Source: Dioscorea cayenensis subsp. rotundata
Lineage: Eukaryota > Streptophyta > Magnoliopsida > Dioscoreales > Dioscoreaceae
DNA length: 64,000 nucleotides
Assembly: GCF_009730915.1 (NCBI RefSeq)
Contig: NC_052479.1
Coordinates: forward strand, 1,116,001 to 1,180,000
Direction: 5' to 3'
The notes under the pieces were generated by a model that saw only the letters and a program-made list of their open reading frames with translations, was not told the origin of the DNA and ran no database searches. Below are positions 12,001 through 24,160 of the stretch, in pieces. How positions within the stretch are numbered: the stretch's first letter is position 1; each line of letters starts with the position of its first letter. The position numbers and the translations under genes are program-made.

Positions 12001-13151
12001 GAGTGTATCATTGTTCCTCTGGAAAATTATTCCGCAAGTGAACAAGTTAGAAAGAGAGTAGAAGAGCGAGAACAGAACAACAATACCATTGACATTGTGC
12101 TTCAACCAGGCAAACTGGTAACAAGTGCGATTTCATCAGTAGGTCAGGTAATTCCTGAAGATGCTTTTGATAGAATGGAAGAACGGAGTGCAATTTTTTC
12201 ATCAGATCAGGTGATTCCTGAGGATGCTTTCAAGAAGACTGAAGAACTGAGTGCAATTTCATCAGTGGATCAGGTGATGACTGAGGACGCTTCCAAGAAG
12301 ATTGAGGAAATGAGGGAAGAAGTTGTGTTGGCTGAAAAAGATGCATTAGTTATGGAGGTTTTAGCCACAATTGAGAAGCAGAAACAAAGCCTGCCTGCTG
12401 CCAATTTTGATGACAATCAATCTCGCAAATTCAAATCAGGTAGGGAATGTGATATCATCTACCCTTACATATAACTTCAATTATATGGAGCAATATCTTC
12501 TGTTCTGTTTGACAAAGCGAAGTTCTGATCTTCTGATTGTTATAAAATACTATCTTGCATGATATTTAATGAACTGTAATCCCTGTGACTTATAATGGTT
12601 TTTGGTACTCAACTTATTCATATCTATTAGCATTAGCAATGTAATAATAGATAATTGTTTTCCCATTAGTCTGATGATGCAGAATATGTGAATTGGATCT
12701 CCATCCAATTAACAAAATATTAATTGAAAACCTCTTCTGGGAGTTTAAAAAGGGATCACCAGTGAGCCTGTGTGCCTTGAGTTTTGACAGAGTGTAATTT
12801 CGTCTTTGTTATCAAAGAGATGTGCAAATGCGTTTATATTCTTGAAGGAAATTTGCTGGTTATGTTTCGAGCTTCTGATGACTCGATGCAAATGTATAAT
12901 GCAAACTGATGGCTTTTTGACTTTTGCTGCTTTGCACATTCTGCAAATATATAATGCAAGCTATGAAATTTGTAGAATTTTACTGTGTATATTATGCTGA
13001 TTTTTCTATGTTATTTCATTGATTTACAGGAGGAAGACAGAAAGAAAAGATGCTTCATCCTGTTTACCCCTTGCCTTTCAAGACTATGTTTAAGCCTCTA
13101 CGTTCTAGAAAGAGAGTGTCACAATTAAGACGAACTGCAAAACATACTTGA
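9054..13151 (+). CDS. RPP30: RNase P/MRP subunit p30 (RPP30)
   Basis: Protein subunit of nuclear RNase P and RNase MRP, which process the 5' ends of tRNA precursors and pre-rRNA. Six exons, 9054-9491, 10116-10193, 10297-10374, 10976-11133, 11232-12439 and 13030-13151, give 693 residues in a continuous frame. The N-terminal two thirds of the first 260 residues is the TIM-barrel p30 domain, seen in MALFFDLRIPF, LGYAGVAYE, DLISIDFSQKLPFRLK, GVYFEITYADLI and NIIISSAAANANALRGPYDI. Exon 5 is unusually long (1208 bases) and encodes an acidic, Ser-rich low-complexity tail as in plant homologues, including three tandem 21-residue repeats. The C-terminus is basic (PLRSRKRVSQLRRTAKHT). Arabidopsis RPP30/GAF1 is needed for gametophyte development. 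ATG 9054 is chosen because the p30 domain starts there; an in-frame ATG at 9000 would add 18 atypical residues. Confidence 0.93.
9742..9960 (+). repeat. About 90-bp degenerate tandem repeat in RPP30 intron 1
   Basis: Two full copies and one partial copy share a TGTGATGC / TTTAAGC / AGTAATGTAAAA / GGATTGGTTTGTTTTGTAAAAT order, with starts near 9750, 9842 and 9932. The phrase TTTGTTTTGTAAAAT is nearly unchanged in the two full copies. Confidence 0.6.
12124..12312 (+). repeat. In-frame 63-bp tandem repeat, three copies, in RPP30 exon 5
   Basis: Copies at 12124-12186, 12187-12249 and 12250-12312 have exactly the same length. Each encodes 21 residues of the form SAISS(V)xQVIPEDAFxKxEE. Because the period is a multiple of three and all copies keep the frame, the expansion is tolerated in the protein. 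It lies in the low-complexity tail, away from the p30 domain. Confidence 0.92.
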
Positions 13152-16100
13152 GGATATGTTATTCTATCACCTTTTTACAAAGCGTGTGACTATCTTCCTC
13201 CATTTGCTCTATTCTTTCTTTCTCACATCCCATTTTTCTATTTTTTTGGCCATTATTCCAATGCATTAATTGTTTAAATATAAATCAGACCACGCCGCAA
13301 GGCATCAGTTAATTTTTCTGAGATCATTCCTTGACAGTGTCCGTGCAAATTATTAGACATAGTTATTATTAAATGTCAAACAATTTACTTTGTCTAGTTG
13401 CAGAAGATGGCCAAATGTTTCTTTCTGATTGTTATCTCATTAATTCGTAATTGATCAAGAATTCTTCAATTTAGTGTCGTTTTAAGAACTGCCTTTTAAA
13501 CCTGGACTCTTATTAATACAAAAATTGATTTGCTTTCTCACTTTGATGACTGTTTTTAACACTCCAATACCTTGCAACGTACATCTACATGCTAATTCCT
13601 GTTTCTATTGCTCATTTATCTTCTTTATATATCTCATTTACTGTGAAATTCAGATATCTGCTCTGCACTCATACTGTCATACAATTCTGAAACTCTGATT
13701 CTCTGGGATGACCTCTATGGAAAATCAAGAGGGATGCTAAAATGCAATATAATTCTACTCCTTTTGTTCTTTATCAATGGAGAATAGCTGAGTATAGGGG
13801 TAATCGAGAGCAGCTTCTCTTTTTTTCTCTGCTCAGAACCGCAGCACTTTTGTTGTGCTGAATTATAATATGCTAAAGAAAAAGAAACTGGTGAGCACAT
13901 GCATCTTTATTAGCCTTCAGAAAGCCAAAGAAAGATAATAATTACTAAGTGCTTTATGCTTGACTTCATACATTGCATCTTAGAAATGTACCAGGTTGAC
14001 TTCGCTATAGGAAAACATCACCGAGTTGCATAAAGTGGCATATAATCTTTTTATTAGCACAGTATCCGATTTGCTTCTTTCCTGTTTTTATCTCTTTCTC
14101 TGGTCAGCCCTGCCATGAGTTCATGTATAGTGAGCTGCTTCTGGTAGCCCTTTCGGCAGATATGACAATTATTTATGATAAGAAGCCATTTGATTCAGTT
14201 GTAAATTTTTGTCAAAATGATTTATTGGCTTCATTAGTAAGCATTTGAAAGTTCAATTTATTGTTGACGTCATTAGTGATTATCTAAGAACTCTCAATGT
14301 AGCCTGATTTTTAAATGACATAAAGAGGACATGATTCATGACGATCTGATCTATAATTTGATATTTCTTGTTTTCATATAAGATTTTATTTTGAGATATG
14401 ATCATGTTTAACACTATGAATTATATAGGGTGGAAGAGTAACAAATGAGAATTTACTTTGTTTTGAGGTTTCTTTCTGCTATTATGGTGGATTTTGTTGG
14501 ACTTGTTTGAAGATATCGGGAACAGCCGGTAAGTGCGTTCTCCGTTAGTTTTCCTTATTGCTTTTACAGTATATTGTTTGTCATATTCATATCTTAAACT
14601 AGAATAAGATAGTAAATAATTGAATTGATTTCCAACACTAGATTATGAGACATCTTTTGATATCTCTGCTGGTGGACAGTGTTTTTGGCCTTTATTAGTT
14701 CCTTTTTAATTTGTTTTTTCTCTTGATTTATTTAATGTGTTATTGTTTTTTTCTGGGGGATTATATGGGTTATTTAATATTTTATACCTTGAATGCAAGA
14801 TATTACATGCAACAGAAACACCAAAGTCCAAAGAATTTTCACTTCATGTTTTGTGTAGGAAGGAATCGAAGGATGAAAATAGATATTCTTCAAGAGGAAT
14901 TTAGGTTGAGAAAAGTAAAAAGACTTGCATTATTAAAGGTAATATATTTACTGCATCATTACCTAGGCTAATAGTTTTCTTAAGAATATTCATAGCGACT
15001 CAAGTAGTGTCAAGTGTGAAACGAAAAGCAACAGGTAAAGTGTTAAGTCTTAAAAAAGCGATGGCTATGAGCATTTTCTAAAACTTTACAAGGTGCAGTG
15101 AGGAAAAAAAATCATCCTTTATTGGAGTGTTGATTCTATCATTGATGAAAATGATACATAAAATAAATCCAAAAGAACATTGATTGTCAATTCCATTAGC
15201 TCATTTAGAGAATTGTTAGTGTTTCAATGTGCTAGTGAAATTTATCTGAATTTTAAGTTGCATCATCTATTGTATAGAAAGGTTATAATGTTCATCTTGC
15301 TTAGGTTGTTCTATTGCTGCATTTCTGTGTGGTATTGAAAAAAATTTACTCCTCGGTTTTAAATTATATATAATCTGCGACAACATTAATGTTATGATTA
15401 GATTCAAATTCTGCTTGGTTCAGTGGTTTGGTCATATAGGCCAAAAAAAAACCCCATGATCTTGATTGCAACTGGAATCTCAGACTGACTTTTAAATTCT
15501 TTAATCATGAATTCCTGATCTGAGTTTTATCATGCTAATCATTCTCGGTGTTTTGTCTGGGTCGGAGAAAAGCTAGATCTTTAAGAGTGCTGTGAAAATG
15601 ATAGAAACTGATAAACTGGTACTTGAGTAATCATATTTCGGTCAAGCAATCAGTGAGTGTTTAATCGCATCTTTTTAGTCAAAATTAGCATCTAACAATT
15701 ACTTTCTATTGCTATACTCTGAAAATAAACACCTCAACTGATTCTTTTCTCCACCATTGGTATGACCTCACTCCCAGGCACTCTTGACAAAGCACAAATA
15801 TTTCAGTTATAGAATAATCATCCTCATCATTGTGTAGCCTAGTTTAACTTTTTGTCATTAGAGCTAATTAATTTAATTAATCCCCCAACAGTGCTTTGCA
15901 ACTAATGTTTGTTTGTGCCTTGATGAAGTTCTCATGACTATAATTGTCTTAGTGCGCCGAACTAGATTGTTCTCAGGTAGTGTTTTACTAATGTAGCTTT
16001 TCAGGCTAATTTTGAGACATGCAAACTCTAGGGGAGTCTTCAAAGCTTTCTCCTGGACTTCATAGCCTTTGCTTAAAGTGAGATTCTCTCCACAAACAAC

Positions 16101-18324
16101 ATGATGGTATGCTGTACTCTAAAATATGTTTCTTTTTTTTTTTCCTGTTGCTGTTTCTTTATGTTTGTTGATAAATTCTCCAGTCTTTGATGAACTGCAA
16201 AAGTTTATTAAGGAGACATAGTTGTCATTAGACTCATTACATATCCTAATGCCATTGTACTTGGAATTTAGAAAGCAATGTGCAAATTGGCCTGCATGTG
16301 GAAAGAGCTTTCTTGTCTTCTTTTCTGTCAATGCACAAGAACATAACCATAAATTAGGACAATAAGTGGACAGTAGTGTGCTTTCTTTTTGACAGTCTAA
16401 TTATGCTTCAAGTAGAAGCCCTTTTGTTTTTCTTATTATTATTATTTTTGTTTATTAACTAAAAGTTGGAAGCTTCCTCTTTGCTTCTTTTGATGTTTGT
16501 CCTCTTTTTTTTATTTCTTTGACCTACCCTATCTGGATTCTCATCTGCTCTCTGTCCGTTTATCAGTACTCCCCAATTGTTCAATTTCTGGCATCAAGTG
16601 TTCAGTATAAAAAGTTTAAAAAGTTAAGCGTGTTTGAGCGAGAGTAGAATTAAACATCGAAAATAATTTGAAATCTAAACATGTTTACATACAAATGATT
16701 ACAAGTTAAGCATGTGATTAGAAGACATAATGAAGATTTAGGAAATCCTAACCTACAACTGAAAGTGGGACCAAAAGTAACTGAGCTTGTTTTGTTTAAT
16801 TATTTGTCAAATTTGTTGAGGTAGACTTCTTAAGCCAAGTGGTGATAATTATAGTGAACTTTGTCGTATTATGCCTCAGTGTTTGAAAGTTAGAATGAAT
16901 GATAATAATATAATTATAATAATATATAAGAATTGGCAATAGGGTTCTTTCTCTGTCTGTTAAACTAAGTGTGTGGCAATGATGATCAATCCTTAGTCTT
17001 GCTTAAGTGCTCACTCCTCTTCTTTGGTCTGCATGTGCTTTCCATATGAAATAATGGGCCCTCATGTCTTCCTTCTTCTTCCCCTTTTGTTTTATTTTAT
17101 ATTATTATTATTATTATTTATTTATTTTATATAAATAAGGTATTACACACGTACTCTATTATTGTCCCAATTATATGCATTAGGAGAAAATTAAATCACA
17201 AGCTCATGTGTGAGAGTCAAATGTTTCGTCTCCTTATATCGAATAATTTTGTATGTGATTGTTATTGAAAATAAATTCATTATGTAGAAAGTGGGGGAAA
17301 AATAAATTATTTGAAAATGATCTATAAATGAGAGTTGATATGAAACTAAACTTTTGGTGCAGAGGTGAATTAGCTACTAATCACTGATCATTATTCTTTG
17401 AGCTTGAGGTTATTTATTGGAAATGGATTGATAAATAGATGAAAAATATATACATTAGATTGTGTCCTCTTCTCATGGTCTTTGGCTTAATTGTTTTTGT
17501 TTCTTTTATAAAAATAAATAAATCAATATCATAGAAAAAAACTAATTAAAAACACCACATAATATAATAAGACTAAACAACCCACTGATTGTGTTACAAA
17601 TCAGTGCATGGTAGAAGAGTCTTTTAGGTCATCTATGATGTATCTCGCATCATACCAGAAGATCGTTAAGTTATTGTAACTAGTGCATTTTTATATTTAT
17701 TTTTACATTGTTTATTTTTATTAAAAAAATATAATAAGATTAGAAAAACCACGTTCACAATTTTTTTTAAAAAAATTCAACGTTTAGTGTTTTGTTCGAT
17801 ATTTTACAAAACCTCACAAATAAAAAAAAATCACCAAGATCTAAAAGTTTTTTTATTTTTATTTTTTTAATCAATAGTCCTTTATTGGAGTGCATGTGCA
17901 TTCACCATGATGCTTCTCTACCCCCACAAAATTGCCTTTCCAAACCATAATCCTAGAGAGAGAATAAGCAAAAGTCCCAAGGACAATGGAGTAGCATATC
18001 TTAAAAAAAAATTATTAAAAAAAAAACAAAGTCTAAACCCAAGAGTGGAAAGCGATTTAAACACTTCTTAATCACACAATTAATCACACTCTTCATTCCC
18101 TTAATTAAATTAAAATCTATGACAAAAGAAGCAAAGTGAAACTAAAACACGCCACTTAGCCAAATTCAACCCCTCTAATACAATTTACTACTACTACTAC
18201 ATTACCATCCACTTGTTCTTGTTTTAAAATCTATTAAGAAGACATAAGATTCACAGAGAGATCTTCCATGAAATTCACCCACACATCATTGTCATAATAG
18301 AATTCCTCTTCTTCATCAGCACAA
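13152..18324. other. Long gene-poor region downstream of RPP30
   Basis: The first few hundred bases are probably RPP30 3'UTR. No recognised protein is encoded. A candidate exon with good borders lies at 14860-14939 (TGTGTAG before it, GTAATA after it) and reads RNRRMKIDILQEEFRLRKVK in one frame, but no family is recognised. AT-rich runs and short ATT arrays (about 16434-16450 and 17100-17130) occur. The last part is 3' flank of the minus-strand CCT gene. Confidence 0.5.
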
Positions 18325-19420
18325 TCAAGTACTTTTCTTCATTTGTCCCCACCATTCTCCGCCACCACCCGCACCGCCGTCTCGACGATCATCATTATGA
18401 TCATAGTTACAATTTTCGTATTCTTCGTGATAATTTCTTTCAATCACTCCACCTTCATTTTCCATTTCGGCTTCTCCATTCCTCGCAAATCGGCCTCTCA
18501 CTCTTGGTCTACTATCCGCCAATGTTTTTCTACACGCATACTATAACAAACGAATATATAATTAAAATTTTATTCAACTCTCGAGTTGACAGTTTATGAT
18601 TTATCCATATTTATCAAAAAATATATATATATATATATATACACACGAATATAAATGAGGTAATAATATCATACAGTGATTTTCTTTTGAAAATTCCTCT
18701 GGTTACGCTTGCTTCTGTACCTCTCAATCCTCTCCTTCCGTTCTTCAGCTGAATACCGGCCAATTTTTCCGGTAACCCCACCGCCTTCTTGCCCGATGAG
18801 ATCGCTGGAAACTTGCACCACATTCATCCCCTATACACACATATATACACAATATATGAAAACATTATATATATATATATATAAATATATATATAGAATA
18901 TATAGAATGGAAGTATGTATTAGGTATGAAGTATAGTATATATATATATATATACCTGAAGGTCGCCAGTGCTGTAGACTCTGCGGACAGGCTCTGCATG
19001 GAAGTCAAGGAAGTCAAAAGAAGAAGAAGGTGGAGAAGAAGAAGAAGGAGAGAAGTAGGGTAAGTTGGTGGTGGTGGTGGTGGTGGTGGTAGTGGTGGTG
19101 TTGTGAAGAGAGAAAGAGTGGGAGCTAGTGCTTCTAAAGAGATGACAAGAAGGGAGAGAAGAAGAGAAGAGAGAAGAAGTTGAAGATGATGAAGAAGATG
19201 GTGATGAGTTTGTGAACAATGGAGGGTTGTAGGACCCTTCAAACAAGCTTGAAAGCATGTTGTTGTTGTTGTTGTTGTTGTTGGGATGATGATCTTGGTG
19301 GTAGTGAAACATGGCTTTGTGAAGTGAAAGGGTTGGAGGTTGAGGGGGGGTTTTAACAATGGAAGGGGAAGAAGAAGAAGAAGGAGAAGAAGAAGAGGAG
19401 GAAGGAGAGGTGGGACCCAT
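18325..19420 (-). CDS. CCT-motif family protein (CMF type, no B-box)
   Basis: Probable nuclear transcriptional regulator. Exons 19420-18956, 18830-18675 and 18540-18325 encode 278 residues. The first exon is Ser/Thr/Pro/Asn-rich and ends in the conserved block PVRRVYSTGDLQ. Exon 2 carries the start of the CCT domain (RKERIERYRSKRNQRNFQKK) and exon 3 the rest (YACRKTLADSRPRVRGRFAR), about residues 187-228, followed by an acidic Glu/Asn/Tyr and Gly-rich tail. CCT domains contact CO/NF-Y complexes on DNA and act in nuclear import. There are no B-box zinc fingers and no receiver domain, so this is a CMF protein rather than CONSTANS or PRR. ATG 19420 is the first in-frame ATG; a TTG lies upstream at 19444. 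Runs of CAA, ACC and AGC codons encode homopolymers of Asn, Thr and Ser that may vary in length between individuals. Both introns contain long TA runs. Confidence 0.9.
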
Positions 19421-20240
19421 TGGGTGGGTTGATGATGTAAGCAATTGTTGAAAGGGTTGACTATAGAGTGGGACCCAGAGTGGTGTGGACTGTGGAGGAC
19501 TTTGTACTGTTTTTGTAATTTTGTTGTTTATTTATTTATTTAATTATTTGTTGTGATGGTTATTTAGAACAGTAGAAGGATCTTTTTGATGATGTTGTTG
19601 AATGTTTTTGATGCCACGTTGTTGATAGGACAAGATATTGTCTTAGTTATGATGAGTTTGAAACAGAGGAGAGTGACTTGGTGTCTATTTGTTATTATTA
19701 ATAATAATAATAATGAAATTAATATTATTATTATTATTAGAGTATAATGTTCAATTCTAGAGTTAGGGTTGGGAATAATATAAATAGGGGGTTTTTTATT
19801 AGAGAGATTTTAAAAGAGTTGAATTTTTAGTGTAAATTTTGTTTGTGTTTTTGGTATATTTCTAAATAGATTTTGAGTGTGGTAGTCATCATGTTATTAA
19901 CGTAATTATTTCTAAATACTAAATTAAAAGACGATAATATCAATTGATATATTTAGTAGTTTTGTATATATTTTTTCAAATAAAGTGGATAAACAACATC
20001 CAAGTATATTAAAACAAAAAAACAAAAACAAAAACAAATAGTCACTAACTACAAAAAAATAATGAGATAATCTAACATGATAAAAGGTACCATAGAAAAA
20101 GGGAGATCAAAGCGAGTGAATAAGAAGGGTTACAAGGAGACAACAATAATATGGGTAACTCAGGAGATAACAGTCAATATGTCATCCATCTATGTGTGTC
20201 TTGCTGCCCACAATTTTTTTTTTTGATATCAAGTCTCTTT
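19421..20240. other. Upstream flank of the CCT gene, AT-rich, no gene
   Basis: Contains TTTA repeats (19528-19545) and an ATT/AAT inverted microsatellite near 19692-19740. No gene is seen. The CCT promoter would be in the first few hundred bases, but no convincing TATA box was identified. Confidence 0.5.
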
Positions 20241-20379
20241 TAATGGCTTCTTGAGAGCTGGAACAATACTAGAGGAGGTGCATACAAAAGTCAATGCTAT
20301 GTTTAATAATTATTGTCGAGTCCTCTAACATAAGTCCTTTCGAGTCTTGGTCTCTAGATTACCAGAAAAGCAACTAAAT

Positions 20380-20670
20380 ATTCCAGAGTATGCCCTCTAA
20401 TAAGAATCTCCAAAGTGTCCTAGTGTTTCAATTTAAGATTAAGTCGCGAATTTTGGGAAGACATAGAGGCCAAGGATCTACCTATAGTGATCTAGATGTG
20501 GGTAACATAGGGACAATGCAAGAAAAGGTGGTCCAATGTCTTCACAATAGCATGGGAAAAGACGCATGTCACCGTGTGAATTCCATTAGACCCTAGCTCC
20601 TTTAGCATGTTTTCTAGACTGAAAATTCTATTTTCACAAACAAGCCTGGTAAAAATCATTATTTTTTGAG
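20380..20670 (-). pseudogene. Decayed LINE-type reverse-transcriptase zinc-binding (zf-RVT) fragment
   Basis: Read on the minus strand, 20660-20500 gives a frame containing FTRLVCENRIFS, then NGIHTVTCVFSHAIVKTLDH and LFLHCPY. This resembles the zf-RVT domain that follows plant LINE reverse transcriptases (C-x-C ... E/K-T-x-x-H-L-F-x-x-C-P). Stop codons and shifts follow at once, so it is a relic. No poly(A) tail or target-site duplication could be fixed. Confidence 0.5.
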
Positions 20671-20720
20671 GGCATGGTCCTTTTTTAGAATGTGTTGCTA
20701 AGTATAGACCTCACCCACCA

Positions 20721-20850
20721 TTATTAAGGAAACAGTAGAAAAATCTGACTAAGCAAGTCTTATTATTAAGGAAACAGTAGAAAAATCTGACTAAGCAAGT
20801 CTTATTATTAAGGAAACAATAGGAAAATTCTGACTAAGCAAGTCTTATTA
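20721..20850. repeat. 42-bp tandem repeat, three copies
   Basis: Units begin TTATTAAGGAAACA at 20721, 20763 and 20805 and end with GACTAAGCAAGTC. The first two copies are identical over their shared length; the third has small differences. It lies next to the LINE relic and does not encode a recognised protein. Confidence 0.9.
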
Positions 20851-22378
20851 CTCTATAGGTTCTAGACGCATGCATGGATAGCTGGTAGGATGAAGGTGAG
20901 CCTTGCTTAAAATAAAGACTTTTTTTCAATGGTATATGGTGATAGTGCCATAGAGGGCCTTGGTTGTAGTAGTTATATGAGAGTCTTTTTTAGTTATGTA
21001 TATCATATTTAAAATAAAGAGGATGAAACTTAAATAACTCATCTTTTGGAAAATTGAATTTTGAATAAACAAAATATCAGAATTGGTATAATAAAATAAA
21101 TAATAATATGTTATTATTAGAATAATTCTAATATATATAATCTCCAAACCCTAAACCCTAACAATTAATAGCAAAGAGAAGCTCAAGTTAAATTTTAAAT
21201 CTCATTAATAACTCAAATAAATAAATAAATAAATAAAATCAGTAGTTATTCATCTCCGCTAAGTATTTAAAATTAATAAATCTATTAACTAATGTAAATG
21301 GCATTGCACTATATTTTTATTACATATATATATATATATATAAAGAAAATATATGCTAAGATATTTTTTTGGTTTTGTTTGGAGGAATCTACAACACATT
21401 GATGTGCTTTTTAGGTTCTTCATGAATGGGTACGGAGGGGACCTTAATTAGTTTCTTTTTAATTAACAAAGATTTTAAGACTAAAAACACTTACTTTGCT
21501 CTTAATCATAATTATGATTCTTAATTAAAAGCTTTCTTTTAATGGTCTTCAACATCAAGACTCTATTTGGAATCACTTGACTTGCCAATTGTAAGGTTTA
21601 CATCAAGTATAACCTTACCTTTAATAACCTTGTTTGAGAATATATATATATAACATGTAATGTGCCCCATTTACATAAAGTTTTATTTGCATGTCTCTCT
21701 AAAGTTTAGGCTTTATGCTCAAATATTTCCATTTATGTTTTGTGCCAATTCACTTTATTTTGTACCCAAATTCTGGTAAATATTTCAAAAATACCAAAAG
21801 AATCTACGTTATTAAAATAAATATTTTTACAGTTTTTTTTTACTTGTGATACATTAGTTTCATGATTTTTTTTCTTCATTAAATAATCAGCTAATTTCTT
21901 ACTTGAATTTTATAAGTACATGTTCTTACTAACTTTGAATTAGTTTAAGTAAATTTTGTTATTTACTCGTGAATATTAGATGTAGTCTTTACAGTTTATT
22001 TATTTTTTTTTTTTATAAATTTCTTGATGTTTTTTTTTTAAAAAAAATGGATAAACCACTTCAATTAAAGACAAAAAAAATATACAAACCCTAACATCGA
22101 CCACAAGAAGTGGAACAAAACAGAAGAAGAAACAACAATCTTGATGGTTTTCAATGCTACAAATATCTCACAAATACTTTTTAAAATAAAAAAAAATGAC
22201 AAATTAGATACTCCACCTTATATTCATTTCAATTCTAAAGTTCACATAAAATAATTATATATATTTAAATTTTCTCCCCAAAATCACTTCCATAAATTAA
22301 AAACAGAAAATAAAATATATATTAAATATTTTCTAAATAAATATGACAAACGAAATGGTAGCAACAATACGTAACTTC
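20851..22378. other. AT-rich intergenic sequence up to the gap
   Basis: No gene is seen. A two-unit plant telomere-like motif, AAACCCTAAACCCTAA, occurs at about 21146-21161. TA runs occur near 21325-21342 and 21640-21650, and an AAAT array near 21215-21238. Confidence 0.5.
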
Positions 22379-23378
22379 NNNNNNNNNNNNNNNNNNNNNN
22401 NNNNNNNNNNNNNNNNNNNNNNNNNNNNNNNNNNNNNNNNNNNNNNNNNNNNNNNNNNNNNNNNNNNNNNNNNNNNNNNNNNNNNNNNNNNNNNNNNNNN
22501 NNNNNNNNNNNNNNNNNNNNNNNNNNNNNNNNNNNNNNNNNNNNNNNNNNNNNNNNNNNNNNNNNNNNNNNNNNNNNNNNNNNNNNNNNNNNNNNNNNNN
22601 NNNNNNNNNNNNNNNNNNNNNNNNNNNNNNNNNNNNNNNNNNNNNNNNNNNNNNNNNNNNNNNNNNNNNNNNNNNNNNNNNNNNNNNNNNNNNNNNNNNN
22701 NNNNNNNNNNNNNNNNNNNNNNNNNNNNNNNNNNNNNNNNNNNNNNNNNNNNNNNNNNNNNNNNNNNNNNNNNNNNNNNNNNNNNNNNNNNNNNNNNNNN
22801 NNNNNNNNNNNNNNNNNNNNNNNNNNNNNNNNNNNNNNNNNNNNNNNNNNNNNNNNNNNNNNNNNNNNNNNNNNNNNNNNNNNNNNNNNNNNNNNNNNNN
22901 NNNNNNNNNNNNNNNNNNNNNNNNNNNNNNNNNNNNNNNNNNNNNNNNNNNNNNNNNNNNNNNNNNNNNNNNNNNNNNNNNNNNNNNNNNNNNNNNNNNN
23001 NNNNNNNNNNNNNNNNNNNNNNNNNNNNNNNNNNNNNNNNNNNNNNNNNNNNNNNNNNNNNNNNNNNNNNNNNNNNNNNNNNNNNNNNNNNNNNNNNNNN
23101 NNNNNNNNNNNNNNNNNNNNNNNNNNNNNNNNNNNNNNNNNNNNNNNNNNNNNNNNNNNNNNNNNNNNNNNNNNNNNNNNNNNNNNNNNNNNNNNNNNNN
23201 NNNNNNNNNNNNNNNNNNNNNNNNNNNNNNNNNNNNNNNNNNNNNNNNNNNNNNNNNNNNNNNNNNNNNNNNNNNNNNNNNNNNNNNNNNNNNNNNNNNN
23301 NNNNNNNNNNNNNNNNNNNNNNNNNNNNNNNNNNNNNNNNNNNNNNNNNNNNNNNNNNNNNNNNNNNNNNNNNNNNNN
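22379..23378. other. Assembly gap of 1000 N
   Basis: Exactly 1000 undefined bases, the usual placeholder for a gap of unknown size. Open frames crossing it are artefacts. The true distance, and anything inside it, is unknown. Confidence 0.99.
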
Positions 23379-24160
23379 GGCAAGGACTATGGACATCTGG
23401 CACGTAAACTGGGGAAGTAAATCAGTTTTCCATTAATCTCCCATATTTTTGTTGCATTGGCATCTCTTTATTATCATACACAGCTACTGAGGATAATGCA
23501 TGGATTTTTAAGTGTGGAGAAAGGTTTAGGACTCTTGAACATATTTTACTTACCAAGTTGTTGACTCATGAGTGTACATTTGAAAGCTAGTGGGAGCTTA
23601 TTAGTTTAAGGGTGGACACATGCTTGTTTGTTTCTTTTTGTTTTTATTTTTATATGTTTTTGCTCTGTTCTGATTATTTTGGCTAATCGAATCACACAAT
23701 CTCCCTATTGTAGCAAAATTAGATCTTTTTATAACTTTGTATAGCTTATCTTTCATTATACTCAAGTAATAATAATTGTGAATTTTTATTTTTGCAAATT
23801 TGAACAAAAATTTGTTTGAAAAAGATTGAAGATGGAAAGAGCTACCCCTATTAGGTGTTTAGTTACCTTGATAAGTCAAATACTGATGTATGCCTCTAAC
23901 AAGAGAAAGAGCTACCTTTAAAGTGAGTGAAAGCTACCATACTCTAGGAAAAGATGTGGAAAGAGCTACAACTTCTAAGTTGAAAGCCATTCTCACGGGG
24001 CCACTGAGAGAAAATGCTACTAGGAGTTGTACTGGCTACCACCTTGAGTAAAAGAGAAGTAGTTTGTGAATTTTTCCTATTAATATCTTGTAGGTTAAAA
24101 GAAGCCGAAGTAGAGATTTCGGCAGGCTTACGCATAAGTCAAATCGTAAGGGCTATCTAA
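23379..24160. other. Non-coding flank with a repeated GAAAGAGCTAC motif
   Basis: GAAAGAGCTAC occurs exactly at about 23835, 23905 and 23959, with a variant GTGAAAGCTACC near 23924. No coding capacity is recognised. This may be the outer part of the retroelement remnant that follows. Confidence 0.45.

Noticed and set aside
18865-19359. 164-residue frame rich in Leu and Thr overlapping the CCT gene
   Set aside because: Alternative frame of the Ser/Thr codon runs; the CCT frame has conserved blocks and valid introns.
22284-23407. Four open frames of about 350 codons, two starting on each side
   Set aside because: They are made of undefined residues across the 1000-base gap and have no meaning.
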